In this document: positions 26,301 through 33,370 of the stretch, one piece after another
How positions within the stretch are numbered: position 1 is the stretch's first letter
Layout of the letters: every line of letters starts with the position of its first letter
From: Planctomycetota bacterium
GTDB taxonomy: Bacteria; Planctomycetota; Phycisphaerae; UBA1845; UTPLA1
Reading direction: 5' to 3'
DNA length: 64,000 bases
Assembly (NCBI GenBank): GCA_015654675.1
Contig: JAATGM010000059.1
Location: 62,001-126,000 of the forward strand
Position numbers and translations under genes: made by a program
The notes under the pieces: model-generated
Seen by the model: the letters and a program-made list of their open reading frames with translations, nothing else
Database searches by the model: none
Told to the model about the DNA's origin: nothing

Positions 26301-26688
26301 TCACTATTTCGTAAACGTGACAACTGGCGGCTTCGGAATTCGAACCAGTCGAGTAGACATGCGATATCTGGCCGCACTCTTATCGAGCAGCCTTCTCGAT
26401 CGCTGGTTCAAGTCGCAGGCTGGGCGTTTTCACAGCGGATACTTCGGCGCCAACAAGCAGTACCTTGAGAACATCCCGATCATAGTTCCACAAAACGCCG
26501 ATGATCGGAAGCTCACCGAACGAATCGTCGCTAGCGTTCGCGTAATAATGGACGCCAAGGCGGCCCTCCGCGCCCCAGTGCTCTCCGATCGGGAACGGGA
26601 TCAGCTTACATCCGCGGTTGAAACGCATGAATCGCGGATTAACAAGACGGTCTTTGAGCTCTATGACGTGGACGGACTGCCGGAATGA
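23392..26688 (+). CDS. Type IIG (Eco57I-like) restriction-modification enzyme
   Basis: A 1,098-residue single-chain enzyme. The N-terminal nuclease has a PD-(D/E)xK core, P91-D92 and E106-A-K108 (F-I-V-E-A-K-R-P). The methyltransferase has T-G-V-F-Y-T-P-R before motif I D441-P-A-C-G-S-G-S-F and catalytic N641-P-P-Y in motif IV, typical of adenine-N6 methylation. The last 350 residues are the target-recognition part (F-H-S-G-Y-F-G-A-N-K-Q-Y-L). Such enzymes cut unmodified DNA and methylate their own sites, with no separate methylase. The ATG at 23392 is preferred over an upstream start. The ribosome site is weak. The target sequence is unknown. Confidence 0.9.
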   Translation: MPRQPQKAQHKSLFVPPEIGALVHGFSRHLRELRKKETKEATIRQNYIDPFWKALGWDVGDQQQLGPSECEVIIEKNVETAESGGLRNRRPDYLFRLGGFPRFIVEAKRPIVDIDADKDAIFQAKQYAWNSTIPFAILTDFEQFRLYDTTLKPIFEEPRRGLVSEYALNYESYEAQWDVLTSIFGHDAVAGGSLERLLANIKKIRPGKRLRTVDRMLIDLKGGEPVDQEFLAYLDTHRRHFAAAIYRDNKPAFPEADTLHGAAKLTEAVQRIMDRLVFMRVIEDRGIATWGSLREMLERIGGEGGEFYEALCAKFREYDSKYNGYLYKPHFSEELRVDGAVIADFTRSLYPPDGPWDFAAIGDDILGIVYERFLGNTIEIRKGRVEVQLKPEYKKAAKKTRHKTGVFYTPRFVVASIIRRVIGPKVEGKTPADVLDVKILDPACGSGSFLVAALQYLFDYCLAAVNKDSAVARAVVPALSESTGGRGRKKKAEIAFQDKDGRWYLAPDFRASLLTHCIHGVDIDQQAVEVTVMSLYLKMLESKLPENWATLWVERQLLPSLDNNIQCGNSLIDDDSYFRFREKLNKNQPTLYDTEDADTSFRINRFDWASHTRGFGRLLAPLPTTANPKPKPHAFDCIIGNPPYIRVQELNKWASEECEFYKWKYGAAVRGNYDIYVVFAERALSLLAPKGLLGFIMPNKWWHAQYGEGLRKIVADARHLRSLVDFTDQQVFTGATTYTAIHIFQEQKGEDEIDVAAVTELKDGQAQCAAIDQQETVQIPGVVRFVASAPRGTDPWSFHSTDDEAWCQRVSGNHPRLVDVAPDIFVGLQTSADTVFVFEEFEERKSLTRATSLELGHRVDLEADVLRPVIRSGEIGRHWANSTARVLFPYRVADSRATIISPERMKADYPLAWKYLKANEKMLRGRESGKFDHDEWYGLMRKNLERWESPKVMVPYMITDLGAWFDEGGDHYFVNVTTGGFGIRTSRVDMRYLAALLSSSLLDRWFKSQAGRFHSGYFGANKQYLENIPIIVPQNADDRKLTERIVASVRVIMDAKAALRAPVLSDRERDQLTSAVETHESRINKTVFELYDVDGLPE

Positions 26689-26837
26689 ACCTCAGCGGCA
26701 CGGATCGCATGAGCAAGGGCGATATCGTTAGGCCGCGAACGCGAGACTTCGCGCAACACGATCCAACGATGGCGTGTGCGTGTCGTTCCGAAGCCCAGTA
26801 CACTACACGAACAGAGGGAACGGATGTCGAGCTTTGA

Positions 26838-27563
26838 ATGATGAAACAAGACGCACCGAGCAAGCCGAGGTCGAAGCTGAACGCGTGGTGCAGGAAGTGG
26901 CTCGTCGATGTCATACTCCTGCTGATCATCCTCAGCATGATCGTCTGGATCATCTGCCTCGCGAAATCAAACATGCCAGACAAGCCAAGCTGGCTTCTTG
27001 TGCCGGTGACGGTAATCTATTCGGTATTCACCTTGTGGATGGCGGGGGCATCAGCTCAAAATGCGGTAGCCGCTCGTCGATCCGCCGAGGCAATGGAAGC
27101 CAGTGTCGAAGAACAGAGACAGAGTCGGTGGGCGGCGTTCGGCGCGATAATTTCATTTCCAGACGGTTACAAATACCGCGTGGACCAGGCCAACAATTGG
27201 TCCATCACGCTAGGAAACCCATATCGACAGCCGATGCTTCGAGTTTGGGCCAGGATGTGGCTCACGGAGGGGCCCGGCGCCGCTGAAGGTCAACTGAAGT
27301 ATTCGACTCTAATGGAGTCGGCGCCGATCGATGTTCCGGCCGATTCCCCTGGTTTTTCTCTGTTCTTGAAGCCAACGACTCAAGCAGAAGCTGCGCGAAT
27401 TAGCGCTGGAAACGCTGCACTTGAGCGCTATCGAGAAGTCTACGGTGGTGCTTTACCGAAGTCGGCGCTAGTCGCAATCCTGTATGAGCATCGCGCTCGC
27501 TTGGGATCCACTGTGCTCGTCTATGATTTCGAGCGAATGCAGGAACAAGTCGAAGCGAAGTGA
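26838..27563 (+). CDS. Two-span membrane protein, unknown
   Basis: A 241-residue protein with two adjacent membrane helices (residues about 22-43 and 51-72), then a helix and a cytoplasmic domain of about 150 residues with a beta-rich core (W-S-I-T-L-G-N-P-Y-R-Q-P). It lies 149 bases downstream of the restriction enzyme and nine bases upstream of the next gene. It could be a membrane sensor or effector. No family is recognised. Confidence 0.55.
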   Translation: MMKQDAPSKPRSKLNAWCRKWLVDVILLLIILSMIVWIICLAKSNMPDKPSWLLVPVTVIYSVFTLWMAGASAQNAVAARRSAEAMEASVEEQRQSRWAAFGAIISFPDGYKYRVDQANNWSITLGNPYRQPMLRVWARMWLTEGPGAAEGQLKYSTLMESAPIDVPADSPGFSLFLKPTTQAEAARISAGNAALERYREVYGGALPKSALVAILYEHRARLGSTVLVYDFERMQEQVEAK

Positions 27564-27572
27564 GGATCGTAC

Positions 27573-27968
27573 ATGGGAGTGATCGACACGATCGACAAAT
27601 GGATCACGGAGCGGGGATCAGCGTCCGTTTTAGACAAACACTTGGCACTCGTGCGGGAGCAGGCGCAGTCCCTAGAAAAGCAGGTCGTCGAACTTCGAAG
27701 CGCGAACGAATCGCTCACAGCACGATGCGCCGAACTCGAGCGCGCGCTCGCATTGAAGTCGCAAACAGAAGAGTTTATCGAACACCGGGGCGCGTATTTC
27801 AAGCGACGAGCGAACGGCGAGTTCCACGAAGCGGTCTATTGTCCAGATTGCCGCGGCCCGATGACCTCGCTTCAGGATGCTTTGCCGTACAGATGCAAAT
27901 GCGGGCGTGGCGTCGACTTCACTGGCGGCGACTTGAAATCGATAATGAGTGAACTCGGGGCTCGCTGA
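27573..27968 (+). CDS. Coiled-coil protein with C-terminal zinc ribbon
   Basis: A 131-residue protein. Residues 25-65 are a coiled coil (L-A-L-V-R-E-Q-A-Q-S-L-E-K-Q-V-V-E-L). The C-terminal half starts with E-F-I-E-H-R-G-A-Y-F-K-R and carries C-P-D-C (89-92) and C-K-C-G near 107-110, a zinc ribbon. Similar small proteins are common in accessory DNA. It has a GAGGA ribosome site nine bases after the membrane-protein stop, so the two are likely cotranscribed. Confidence 0.6.
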   Translation: MGVIDTIDKWITERGSASVLDKHLALVREQAQSLEKQVVELRSANESLTARCAELERALALKSQTEEFIEHRGAYFKRRANGEFHEAVYCPDCRGPMTSLQDALPYRCKCGRGVDFTGGDLKSIMSELGAR

Positions 27969-27981
27969 ATACCAATTAGCA

Positions 27982-28545
27982 TCAGGGAGCCTTATCTTCG
28001 ATTGTGAGCATTTTCACGACGAGTTGGACGATCCGAATGCTCGCCAGCATTGAGTAGATGAAGATGCCGGCGAGCGCCGCAACCAACATCCGGGCCCCAA
28101 AGCTGACCATAGTCGATGTCGCCGAAGCCGGTTGAATATTCGGCGACGTGGCGACATTGACCAAAGCGATCAGCGACACGGCCACAAACCCGAGCAGCGA
28201 GACGACGCCAGTCTTGATGAACGAAACAAGGCGCGGAACCAGTCCTCGCTGTTTCAAATGCCGTAAGACGCGGCCCTCGCGCATCGACAACAGAATTGAA
28301 TGCGTCGTCCCTTGAAAGCCCGCGAGAATGGCGGCAACGGAAATTGCCGTCGGCATAACATCACGCATGATAGAGGAGTAATTACTGACGGAGATTCGCC
28401 AAGTCGCGACGATCAGCCCGCAAACGACTCCCACAAGAAGCGGCCCCCACGCCTCCCATCTTTCGCGAGCGTGGAATCGCTCCAGAACGTTGCCGGCTTT
28501 TTCCAGCCGCGTCACCGGTGGTAAGTCTTTTTGGCTTGGCACCAT
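27982..28545 (-). CDS. Four-span membrane protein, downstream partner of 28546-29397
   Basis: A 187-residue protein with membrane helices at about residues 33-53, 62-80, 107-128 and 147-172. A basic loop (R-E-G-R-V-L-R-H-L-K-Q-R-G) separates the pairs. The ATG immediately follows the upstream stop with no gap, so it is translated with the soluble partner at 28546-29397. This soluble-plus-membrane pair resembles membrane-effector defence systems in layout only. Confidence 0.6.
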   Translation of the reverse strand: MVPSQKDLPPVTRLEKAGNVLERFHARERWEAWGPLLVGVVCGLIVATWRISVSNYSSIMRDVMPTAISVAAILAGFQGTTHSILLSMREGRVLRHLKQRGLVPRLVSFIKTGVVSLLGFVAVSLIALVNVATSPNIQPASATSTMVSFGARMLVAALAGIFIYSMLASIRIVQLVVKMLTIEDKAP

Positions 28546-29397
28546 CTACTTCGCCGCGTGTTTCTTCAATGCGAATACCAACTTGCGTCGGCACTCGGCA
28601 TGGTTCAATTCTCGACCCGCCTCCGTGCAAGTAAATTCTACCGTGTCGCTGCTCCCGAGGAAGTCAATCAGGTCCGTGAGGTGCTCATCGGTTTCCTTGA
28701 TCCCCGCCTTGAGGGTGCTGATCGACGTGCCGCCATTCTGCAGTGCTTCCAGAATGCGACGTGCCTTTTCGCCTAGGCCGCCGGGTTCGCGCCCCATTGA
28801 AATAGTAACGTGGATGCTGAATCCCTCGACGTCGGCCATGGCATCAAGCGTATCGGCGATGGCGCCGCCTGCTTCACGGACGGCGGCGAGTTCGTTAATC
28901 GCTGCACTCGTGAATCCGAACTCGATCTTTCTAACGAGCTTCGCCTTTTTCAGGCGAGCGGCCGCATCCTGCCTAAGCCGTTGCGTTACATTCACTGGTC
29001 CGGACAAACCGGCATGATAGAGAAACGCTCGGAGCGCACAGTGTCGAGGGCCGTTGTGGTTGTATTCAACGAGCGCCAGTTTCCGTCGCGGCGAGTAGGC
29101 GAATGAAGCGGGTTCACCTAGGTTCTCGTCGGCGGAAATATTTAGTGCTTGGACAACCGCGCCCTTGAGTTTTGATGGCAGCCGGCGGTCTCGGACCCGG
29201 AATATGGTCCCCGATAAGCAATCGTCCCCCGAATCCCATTTGGCATTCGCCAGTCCATAGGTTTTGCCCTCATGCTGGACTTCAAGCGCCCCCGGCGTTC
29301 GGCTGCGAGCCAATGTGGCGCAGAGACGCTGAATCTCGGCAACCGTATCCTGTGGCGTATCAACCTCAAAGAAACCCGCCCGAACGGTGACGTCCAC
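28546..29397 (-). CDS. Soluble protein of a two-gene unit beside the attachment scar, unknown
   Basis: A 283-residue protein starting at GTG 29397, which has GGAGG seven bases upstream. A longer in-frame version lacks support. The N-terminal part is beta-rich (V-D-V-T-V-R-A-G-F-F-E-V-D) and the C-terminal half is helical (L-K-A-G-I-K-E-T-D-E-H-L-T-D-L-I-D-F-L). That layout resembles phage-type abortive-infection proteins, but I cannot name a family. It directly precedes the four-span membrane gene. Confidence 0.55.
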   Translation of the reverse strand: MDVTVRAGFFEVDTPQDTVAEIQRLCATLARSRTPGALEVQHEGKTYGLANAKWDSGDDCLSGTIFRVRDRRLPSKLKGAVVQALNISADENLGEPASFAYSPRRKLALVEYNHNGPRHCALRAFLYHAGLSGPVNVTQRLRQDAAARLKKAKLVRKIEFGFTSAAINELAAVREAGGAIADTLDAMADVEGFSIHVTISMGREPGGLGEKARRILEALQNGGTSISTLKAGIKETDEHLTDLIDFLGSSDTVEFTCTEAGRELNHAECRRKLVFALKKHAAK

Positions 29398-29746
29398 TCT
29401 GAAGCCTCCACGAGGGCCCGAGGAGCGACGCCTGGCGTGCGTGTGCAGCCGAAATGAAATGAGCGTGCTGCCCGACCGATCCGCACACGATAATCGGGGC
29501 AGGCTGACCGCAACAGCGTTTTGCCGGAAACCCAACCCACAACGACGTCCCATCCCGCCGCGTCGCCCACAATCGATCCCAGCCAGCGGAACGCCCCTTG
29601 TACGGGTTCCGTTAACTGTCCAAAATCCGTCCGAATCGCACGGATTCACCCGCCGTTTTGATTACTCGCCCACCCATGAAACGGACAGGCCGGCTCACGT
29701 CTAAATCCATGCGAATGCAAAGACTACGGCGATCCGCACCCCTCGA

Positions 29747-29787
29747 TGGGGTGCAGAAGGTCGCAGGTTCGAATCCTGTCGCCCCGA
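29747..29787 (+). other. Attachment-site scar: 3' part of a tRNA-Pro(GGG) gene
   Basis: This fragment reads as the 3' half of a tRNA. It contains T33, anticodon GGG with G37, the anticodon-stem 3' strand GCAGA, variable loop AGGTC, T-arm GCAGG-TTCGAAT-CCTGT, acceptor 3' strand CGCCCCG and discriminator A. The sequence upstream does not supply a D-arm, an anticodon 5' strand or the expected CGGGGCG acceptor strand. It is therefore an incomplete duplicate, as made when an integrase recombines in the anticodon loop. The intact copy should be at the left end of the island. Confidence 0.75.
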
Positions 29788-29869
29788 TTATCGAAAAATC
29801 AATCCCGCGCCGACACATGGCGCAGAATTCCCCATACTCCCACCGAGCAGCGCCCAGCGAGCGCATCCC

Positions 29870-30115
29870 TCAATTCCCCGCCAGCCCCTTCAACGGACGC
29901 TTCTCAACCCGCCCGCTGTCAAACAACACATACCCATAAGCCCGCGCGTTGATATCGTCCGGGTCCTTGAAAATCGCCAGACTCACCGGCCGCCCTTTCC
30001 CATCTCCGTCCGACTGAGCCAGCGCCGAGCGGCCGGTCCCCGCCAGCAGCGCCCCAATCAGCAGCCCGACGGCAATTCCAATTCCAACCTTCCAATTGCG
30101 CCGAATCGCATCCAT
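29870..30115 (-). CDS. Small membrane-anchored or exported protein
   Basis: An 81-residue protein starting at ATG 30115 with CAGGAGAAT upstream; a longer in-frame start lacks that site. It has a hydrophobic segment (V-G-I-G-I-A-V-G-L-L-I-G-A-L-L-A-G-T-G) and a short soluble tail (V-S-L-A-I-F-K-D-P-D-D-I-N-A). It is the first chromosomal gene after the island scar. No family is recognised. Confidence 0.6.
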   Translation of the reverse strand: MDAIRRNWKVGIGIAVGLLIGALLAGTGRSALAQSDGDGKGRPVSLAIFKDPDDINARAYGYVLFDSGRVEKRPLKGLAGN

Positions 30116-30295
30116 CGTAATTCTCCTGAAAACCCGCATTCTAAGCCCACGACGCAACACCGCGAGCACTGATTCCACCCGAACCCACGGTTCAACTCAT
30201 CTCGCAAACCCAACCATCGCATGCCTGAACGCCAAGCTCTCGCAATCACGGCGGATTCTGCCGCCGGGAACTCCCGAACTTTTCCAGAATTCCGC

Positions 30296-30334
30296 TTGCC
30301 GCGGCCAAAAGGTTAGGTTATACTTCGTACGTAC
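30296..30334 (+). promoter_or_regulatory. Promoter and palindromic operator candidate upstream of lexA
   Basis: TTGCCG at 30296-30301 and TATACT at 30319-30324 are separated by exactly 17 bases. The palindrome GTACGTAC at 30327-30334 lies where transcription would begin, a common place for a LexA operator. The next + strand gene is lexA, 570 bases downstream. Self-repression by LexA is an inference. The binding motif of this lineage is not known to me. Confidence 0.5.
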
Positions 30335-30656
30335 AAAACGCGAACCGATCGGGCGACCTCGCCGCCCGCCCGACCCCGAATCAATCGCCCCGTTCGCCTA
30401 TTCGCGCGACAACGCGCCAAGGATGGTCAAGTTGTCATCGTGCCCCGTGTCAATATGCCGGTTCAGTCAATGCAATACTCCACCGCATCACCGCTCATGG
30501 CGAGACAAAATTTGGTCGCCAATCAATCCGCTGCGCGCCTTTCAAACTGCGCTGGCGCGAGCCATCGCCGCCCATCGACGGCAACTCGCGGAGTTCCAAG
30601 TCAAATCCAGCGACCCAGATTCATCTTCCCCAAATCCAATCCCATTGTGCGTGTTA

Positions 30657-30697
30657 GGCCCCGGGGGAGACTTTCGGACCGCGTGGCCCCCGGGGCC
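30657..30697 (+). other. Perfect 11-bp hairpin in the lexA leader
   Basis: GGCCCCGGGGG pairs with CCCCCGGGGCC around a 19-base loop. No T-tract follows, so it is not a standard terminator. The 30335-30903 leader holds no supported gene. Confidence 0.6.
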
Positions 30698-30850
30698 GTC
30701 TCTAATCTCGCTCGGCGAATCCACTTACGCAAGCCCATCCGCCATCGAATGGCGCGCGGGCCTTGCCACCGGCCGTCCGCTCGCCGAAGCTTCCTGCTTG
30801 CCGCCCGATTCCGGCCACCACGCCGGGCAGGCGGTGCCTTTAATCATCCT

Positions 30851-30885
30851 GGGGCCTCAGGGCTTGGCCGGAGTCCCGTGGCCCC
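30851..30885 (+). other. GC-rich hairpin just before the lexA ribosome site
   Basis: GGGGCC (30851-30856) can pair with GGCCCC (30880-30885), eight bases before the GGAGG of lexA. It shares arms with the hairpin at 30657-30697, so alternative pairings between the two are possible and could affect translation. Confidence 0.4.
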
Positions 30886-30903
30886 CCAACACGGAGGTTG
30901 CCC

Positions 30904-31536
30904 ATGGCAGCTCGAAAACGCTCGAACAAGCCGCGAACCCCGGGAACGCCGCGCCAGGCCGAAATCCTGACCTATGTCCGCTCATACCAGAGCCGGAATG
31001 GCTATTCCCCGACCTTGCAGGAGATCGGCGACTATCTCGGCATCAGCAAGGTCACCGTCTTCGAACATCTCACCGCCCTCGAAAAACGCGGGCTCATCCA
31101 GCGCGGAAGGTACAAGTCCCGCTCGGTCGAACTGGAAGACCATGTCCGCTTGCCGGCTGATCGCTCGTCGGTCCTTCCCCTGATCGGCCGTGTCGCTGCC
31201 GGCGCCCCCATCGAGGCCATCGAAAATCCCGAGTCCGTCGACCTGGAAAACCTCTTCTCATCGCGCCAAAAAACCTTCGTGCTGGAGGTCAAGGGCGACA
31301 GCATGATCGACGACCAGATTTGCGACGGCGACTATGTCGTCTGCGAAAAGCGCGACTCCGCCGAGAACGGCCAGACCGTCGTCGCCCTGCTCGATAGCGG
31401 CGAGGCAACGCTCAAGCGGCTCTATCGCGAGCGCGGTCGCTTCCGCCTCCAGCCGGCCAACTCCAACTACAAGCCGATCTATGCCGAGCATATCGACGTG
31501 CAGGGCATCGTCATCGGCATCATCCGCCGCCTCTAG
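30904..31536 (+). CDS. lexA: LexA repressor
   Basis: A 210-residue SOS repressor. The N-terminal winged helix spans residues about 14-75 (S-P-T-L-Q-E-I-G-D-Y-L-G-I-S). The autocleavage site is Ala99-Gly100 in R-V-A-A-G-A-P. The catalytic dyad is Ser133 (K-G-D-S-M) and Lys171 (A-T-L-K-R). Activated RecA stimulates self-cleavage and releases repressed DNA-repair genes. ATG 30904 is six bases after GGAGG; a TTG two codons earlier is less likely. A promoter about 580 bases upstream carries a palindrome, and the leader folds into hairpins. Confidence 0.95.
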   Translation: MAARKRSNKPRTPGTPRQAEILTYVRSYQSRNGYSPTLQEIGDYLGISKVTVFEHLTALEKRGLIQRGRYKSRSVELEDHVRLPADRSSVLPLIGRVAAGAPIEAIENPESVDLENLFSSRQKTFVLEVKGDSMIDDQICDGDYVVCEKRDSAENGQTVVALLDSGEATLKRLYRERGRFRLQPANSNYKPIYAEHIDVQGIVIGIIRRL

Positions 31537-32168
31537 CGGCCGGCTGGAAGCCCTGATTGTGGTTCGCGGCGCGACGGAGCAATTCGCTCCGCGTAGTACG
31601 CGCGCAAATGCACCGCCAGCCGCGCCTCATCCCCCGGTTCAAAGCCATAGCGCCGCGTAAGTTCCTCGATCGCTTGGTCCGCCGTCCACCCGCAGTGCTT
31701 CATTCGCCAGGCCGCCGTCGCCGCGTTCGACCGCTGCTTCCCTGCCGAGCAATGTACATAGATCGCCCCGTTGGCCGACCCCGCCGCGATGGCGTCTGCC
31801 GCCGCATCCAGCGTATCGAAGTCCCCGCGCCCATCCCCCGGCATCGGGAATTCCTCAAGCCGCAGCCCCAGCGCCGCGGCCGTCCGATGTTCCCGGCCGC
31901 CCTTATCCGCGTCGCGAGACTCCTCCATCAAGCTGACGATTTCGCGAATTCCAAGCTGCCGCTGCAGCCACCGCAGCTCGCCCTCATCCGGATATCCGCC
32001 CCGATAGATCCGCCCCGGTTCGACCACCGCAAACCGTCGCGGCCGATCCTTCGTGCCCCCCAGGAGCACCAACCCCGCCCCGATCAGCATCGCGGCGCCA
32101 AGTGCAAGCCCGGCCATCCACCCCGGAATGGCCGATTCACTCGATCGTCCGGACCGCATCCCCGCCAC
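31533..32168 (-). CDS. Membrane-anchored dual-specificity phosphatase-like protein
   Basis: A 211-residue protein. One membrane helix spans residues 18-37 (W-M-A-G-L-A-L-G-A-A-M-L-I-G). The phosphatase loop C140-S-A-G-K-Q-R146 fits C-x5-R, and an acidic general-acid candidate lies upstream (P-M-P-G-D-G-R-G-D). It resembles cysteine phosphatases of the DSP fold in planctomycetes. The substrate is unknown. The start lies three bases after the LOG gene stop (minus strand), and the last four bases overlap lexA. Confidence 0.8.
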   Translation of the reverse strand: MAGMRSGRSSESAIPGWMAGLALGAAMLIGAGLVLLGGTKDRPRRFAVVEPGRIYRGGYPDEGELRWLQRQLGIREIVSLMEESRDADKGGREHRTAAALGLRLEEFPMPGDGRGDFDTLDAAADAIAAGSANGAIYVHCSAGKQRSNAATAAWRMKHCGWTADQAIEELTRRYGFEPGDEARLAVHLRAYYAERIAPSRREPQSGLPAGR

Positions 32169-32171
32169 CGT

Positions 32172-33266
32172 TTAGCCGGCCGCCCCGGCCGTCGCCCGTC
32201 CCGCCCGAGTCCCGACCGGAAGGTCGTAAGTGTTGATGATGTCCACCATCTGCCGCAGCCGCCCATGATTCCTCCGATTGAATCGGAACGCAATCCGCGA
32301 CATCTGCGGAACATCATCCGCTTCCTCGCTCGCCGCCGACACCGTTTCAATTTTCCCTTCGCAGATGTCCTTGAACTCGTCGTTCAATCGCTGCAAAACC
32401 TCATCCGGCAGCGCGTTCTGCAACCGCAACACAAGCTGGTCCCGGACATACCGCTGCGAGTGATACCGCCGATAGAACCGAACGACCTCCTGCACCGCCA
32501 CTTCGACGTCGTCCGTGATCCGCAGCAGATGCATGTCCTCCGGGCTGATCATCCCGGTCCGAAGCAACTCGGATTGCACATACGTCCGCCAGTGCTGCCA
32601 ATAGGTCCCACCCGGCGCGTCAACCAGCACGATCGGCATCAGCTCCGCCTTGCCGGTCTGGATCAGCGTCATCACCTCGAATCCTTCGTCCTGCGTCCCG
32701 AAGCCGCCCGGAAACAGCGCAACTGCCGACGCCTCCTTGAGGAACATCAGCTTCCGCGTGAAGAAGTACTTGAAGTTCACCAGCTTCGGATCGTCCGCAA
32801 TAATTGTGTTCGTCTTCTGTTCAAAAGGCAGCCGGATCGCCACGCCAAAACTGGCCTCGCGCCCCGCCCCGCCGTGCCCGGCCTTCATGATCCCGTCGCC
32901 CGCCCCGGTAATGACCATCCAGTTCTCTTGCCGCATGCGCTCGGCAAACTTCACCGCCTGGATGTAATCCGCGTGAGTCTCCGGCGTCCGGCTCGACCCG
33001 AAAATGCTCACCTTGCGAATGTCACGATAGGGCGCGAACACCTTGAACGCGTAGCGCAACTCGCCCAGCGCCTGGTTGATCAGCTTGATCTCGCCCCGAC
33101 CCGCCCCGTCTTTCGCCAGCCGGCAGACCGTCGTAATCATCGAACCCAGCAGATCGCCGTTGGACCCGGGCGCAAACCGCTCGACGAACTCGATAATCGC
33201 CGCGTCGCGTTCCGCCCGCTTCTGATCTTCATCCAGGTTGTTGGTCTGATTCCTGTTGCTCATCAT
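32172..33266 (-). CDS. LOG-family Rossmann protein (nucleoside 5'-monophosphate phosphoribohydrolase-like)
   Basis: A 364-residue protein of the LOG (lysine-decarboxylase-like) superfamily. Motifs are S-I-F-G-S-S-R near residue 87, G-A-G-D-G-I-M near 122 and PGGFGTQDE at 186-194, the family's P-G-G-x-G-T-x-x-E. Relatives cleave nucleoside monophosphates to free the base. About 70 extra N-terminal and 80 C-terminal residues exceed the usual domain. ATG 33266 or 33263 follows GGGAG; an ATG at 33278 is also possible. It is upstream of the phosphatase gene in one transcription unit. Confidence 0.85.
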   Translation of the reverse strand: MMSNRNQTNNLDEDQKRAERDAAIIEFVERFAPGSNGDLLGSMITTVCRLAKDGAGRGEIKLINQALGELRYAFKVFAPYRDIRKVSIFGSSRTPETHADYIQAVKFAERMRQENWMVITGAGDGIMKAGHGGAGREASFGVAIRLPFEQKTNTIIADDPKLVNFKYFFTRKLMFLKEASAVALFPGGFGTQDEGFEVMTLIQTGKAELMPIVLVDAPGGTYWQHWRTYVQSELLRTGMISPEDMHLLRITDDVEVAVQEVVRFYRRYHSQRYVRDQLVLRLQNALPDEVLQRLNDEFKDICEGKIETVSAASEEADDVPQMSRIAFRFNRRNHGRLRQMVDIINTYDLPVGTRAGRATAGAAG

Positions 33267-33284
33267 GCTCCCAATCAATGAATA

Positions 33285-33310
33285 AGGGCCGGACGCAGCC
33301 GCCCGGCCCT
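33285..33310 (-). terminator. Hairpin between the M16 peptidase and LOG genes
   Basis: AGGGCCGG pairs with CCGGCCCT over a 10-base loop. It lies downstream of the M16 gene on the minus strand but lacks a strong T-tract, so termination is plausible but weak. Confidence 0.4.
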
Positions 33311-33370
33311 GTCCAATCCATCAATATATCCGAAACCGCCGGGTGCGACGCCTCCCGGTCCCGGCCCGCG

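Larger units (their letters stand above)
1..29787. mobile_element. Right part of an integrated phage or phage-derived island
   Basis: The region carries phage late genes (virion morphogenesis and DUF1320 proteins), many small closely packed genes, a restriction-modification enzyme and other accessory cargo. It ends at a truncated tRNA-Pro(GGG) 3' fragment at 29747-29787, which is the classic scar of integration into a tRNA gene. To the right, gene content switches at once to housekeeping genes such as lexA, mnmG and gap. The left boundary is outside the window, so the total size and the integrase are unknown. Whether the element is an active prophage, a remnant or a satellite cannot be decided, because terminase, portal, capsid and integrase genes are not visible here. 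Confidence 0.8.

Noticed and set aside
29735-29755. Seven-bp hairpin GCACCCC/GGGGTGC as an anticodon arm with CGA anticodon
   Set aside because: It would leave a nine-base variable loop and T at position 37. The tRNA-Pro(GGG) reading fits better.
1-29787. CRISPR array or integrase gene in the island
   Set aside because: No spaced direct repeats and no tyrosine or serine recombinase motifs were found.
29612-29866. Reading frame on the minus strand with the peptide string ATGFEPATFCTP
   Set aside because: The peptide string is the well-known false translation of the antisense of a tRNA T-arm and crosses the attachment scar.
30096-31160. 354-residue frame through the lexA leader and into lexA
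   Set aside because: Pro/Arg-rich, no ribosome site, overlaps lexA in another frame.
31557-33281. 574-residue frame on the + strand antisense to the phosphatase and LOG genes
   Set aside because: Arg/Pro/His-rich shadow; the minus-strand proteins have catalytic motifs.
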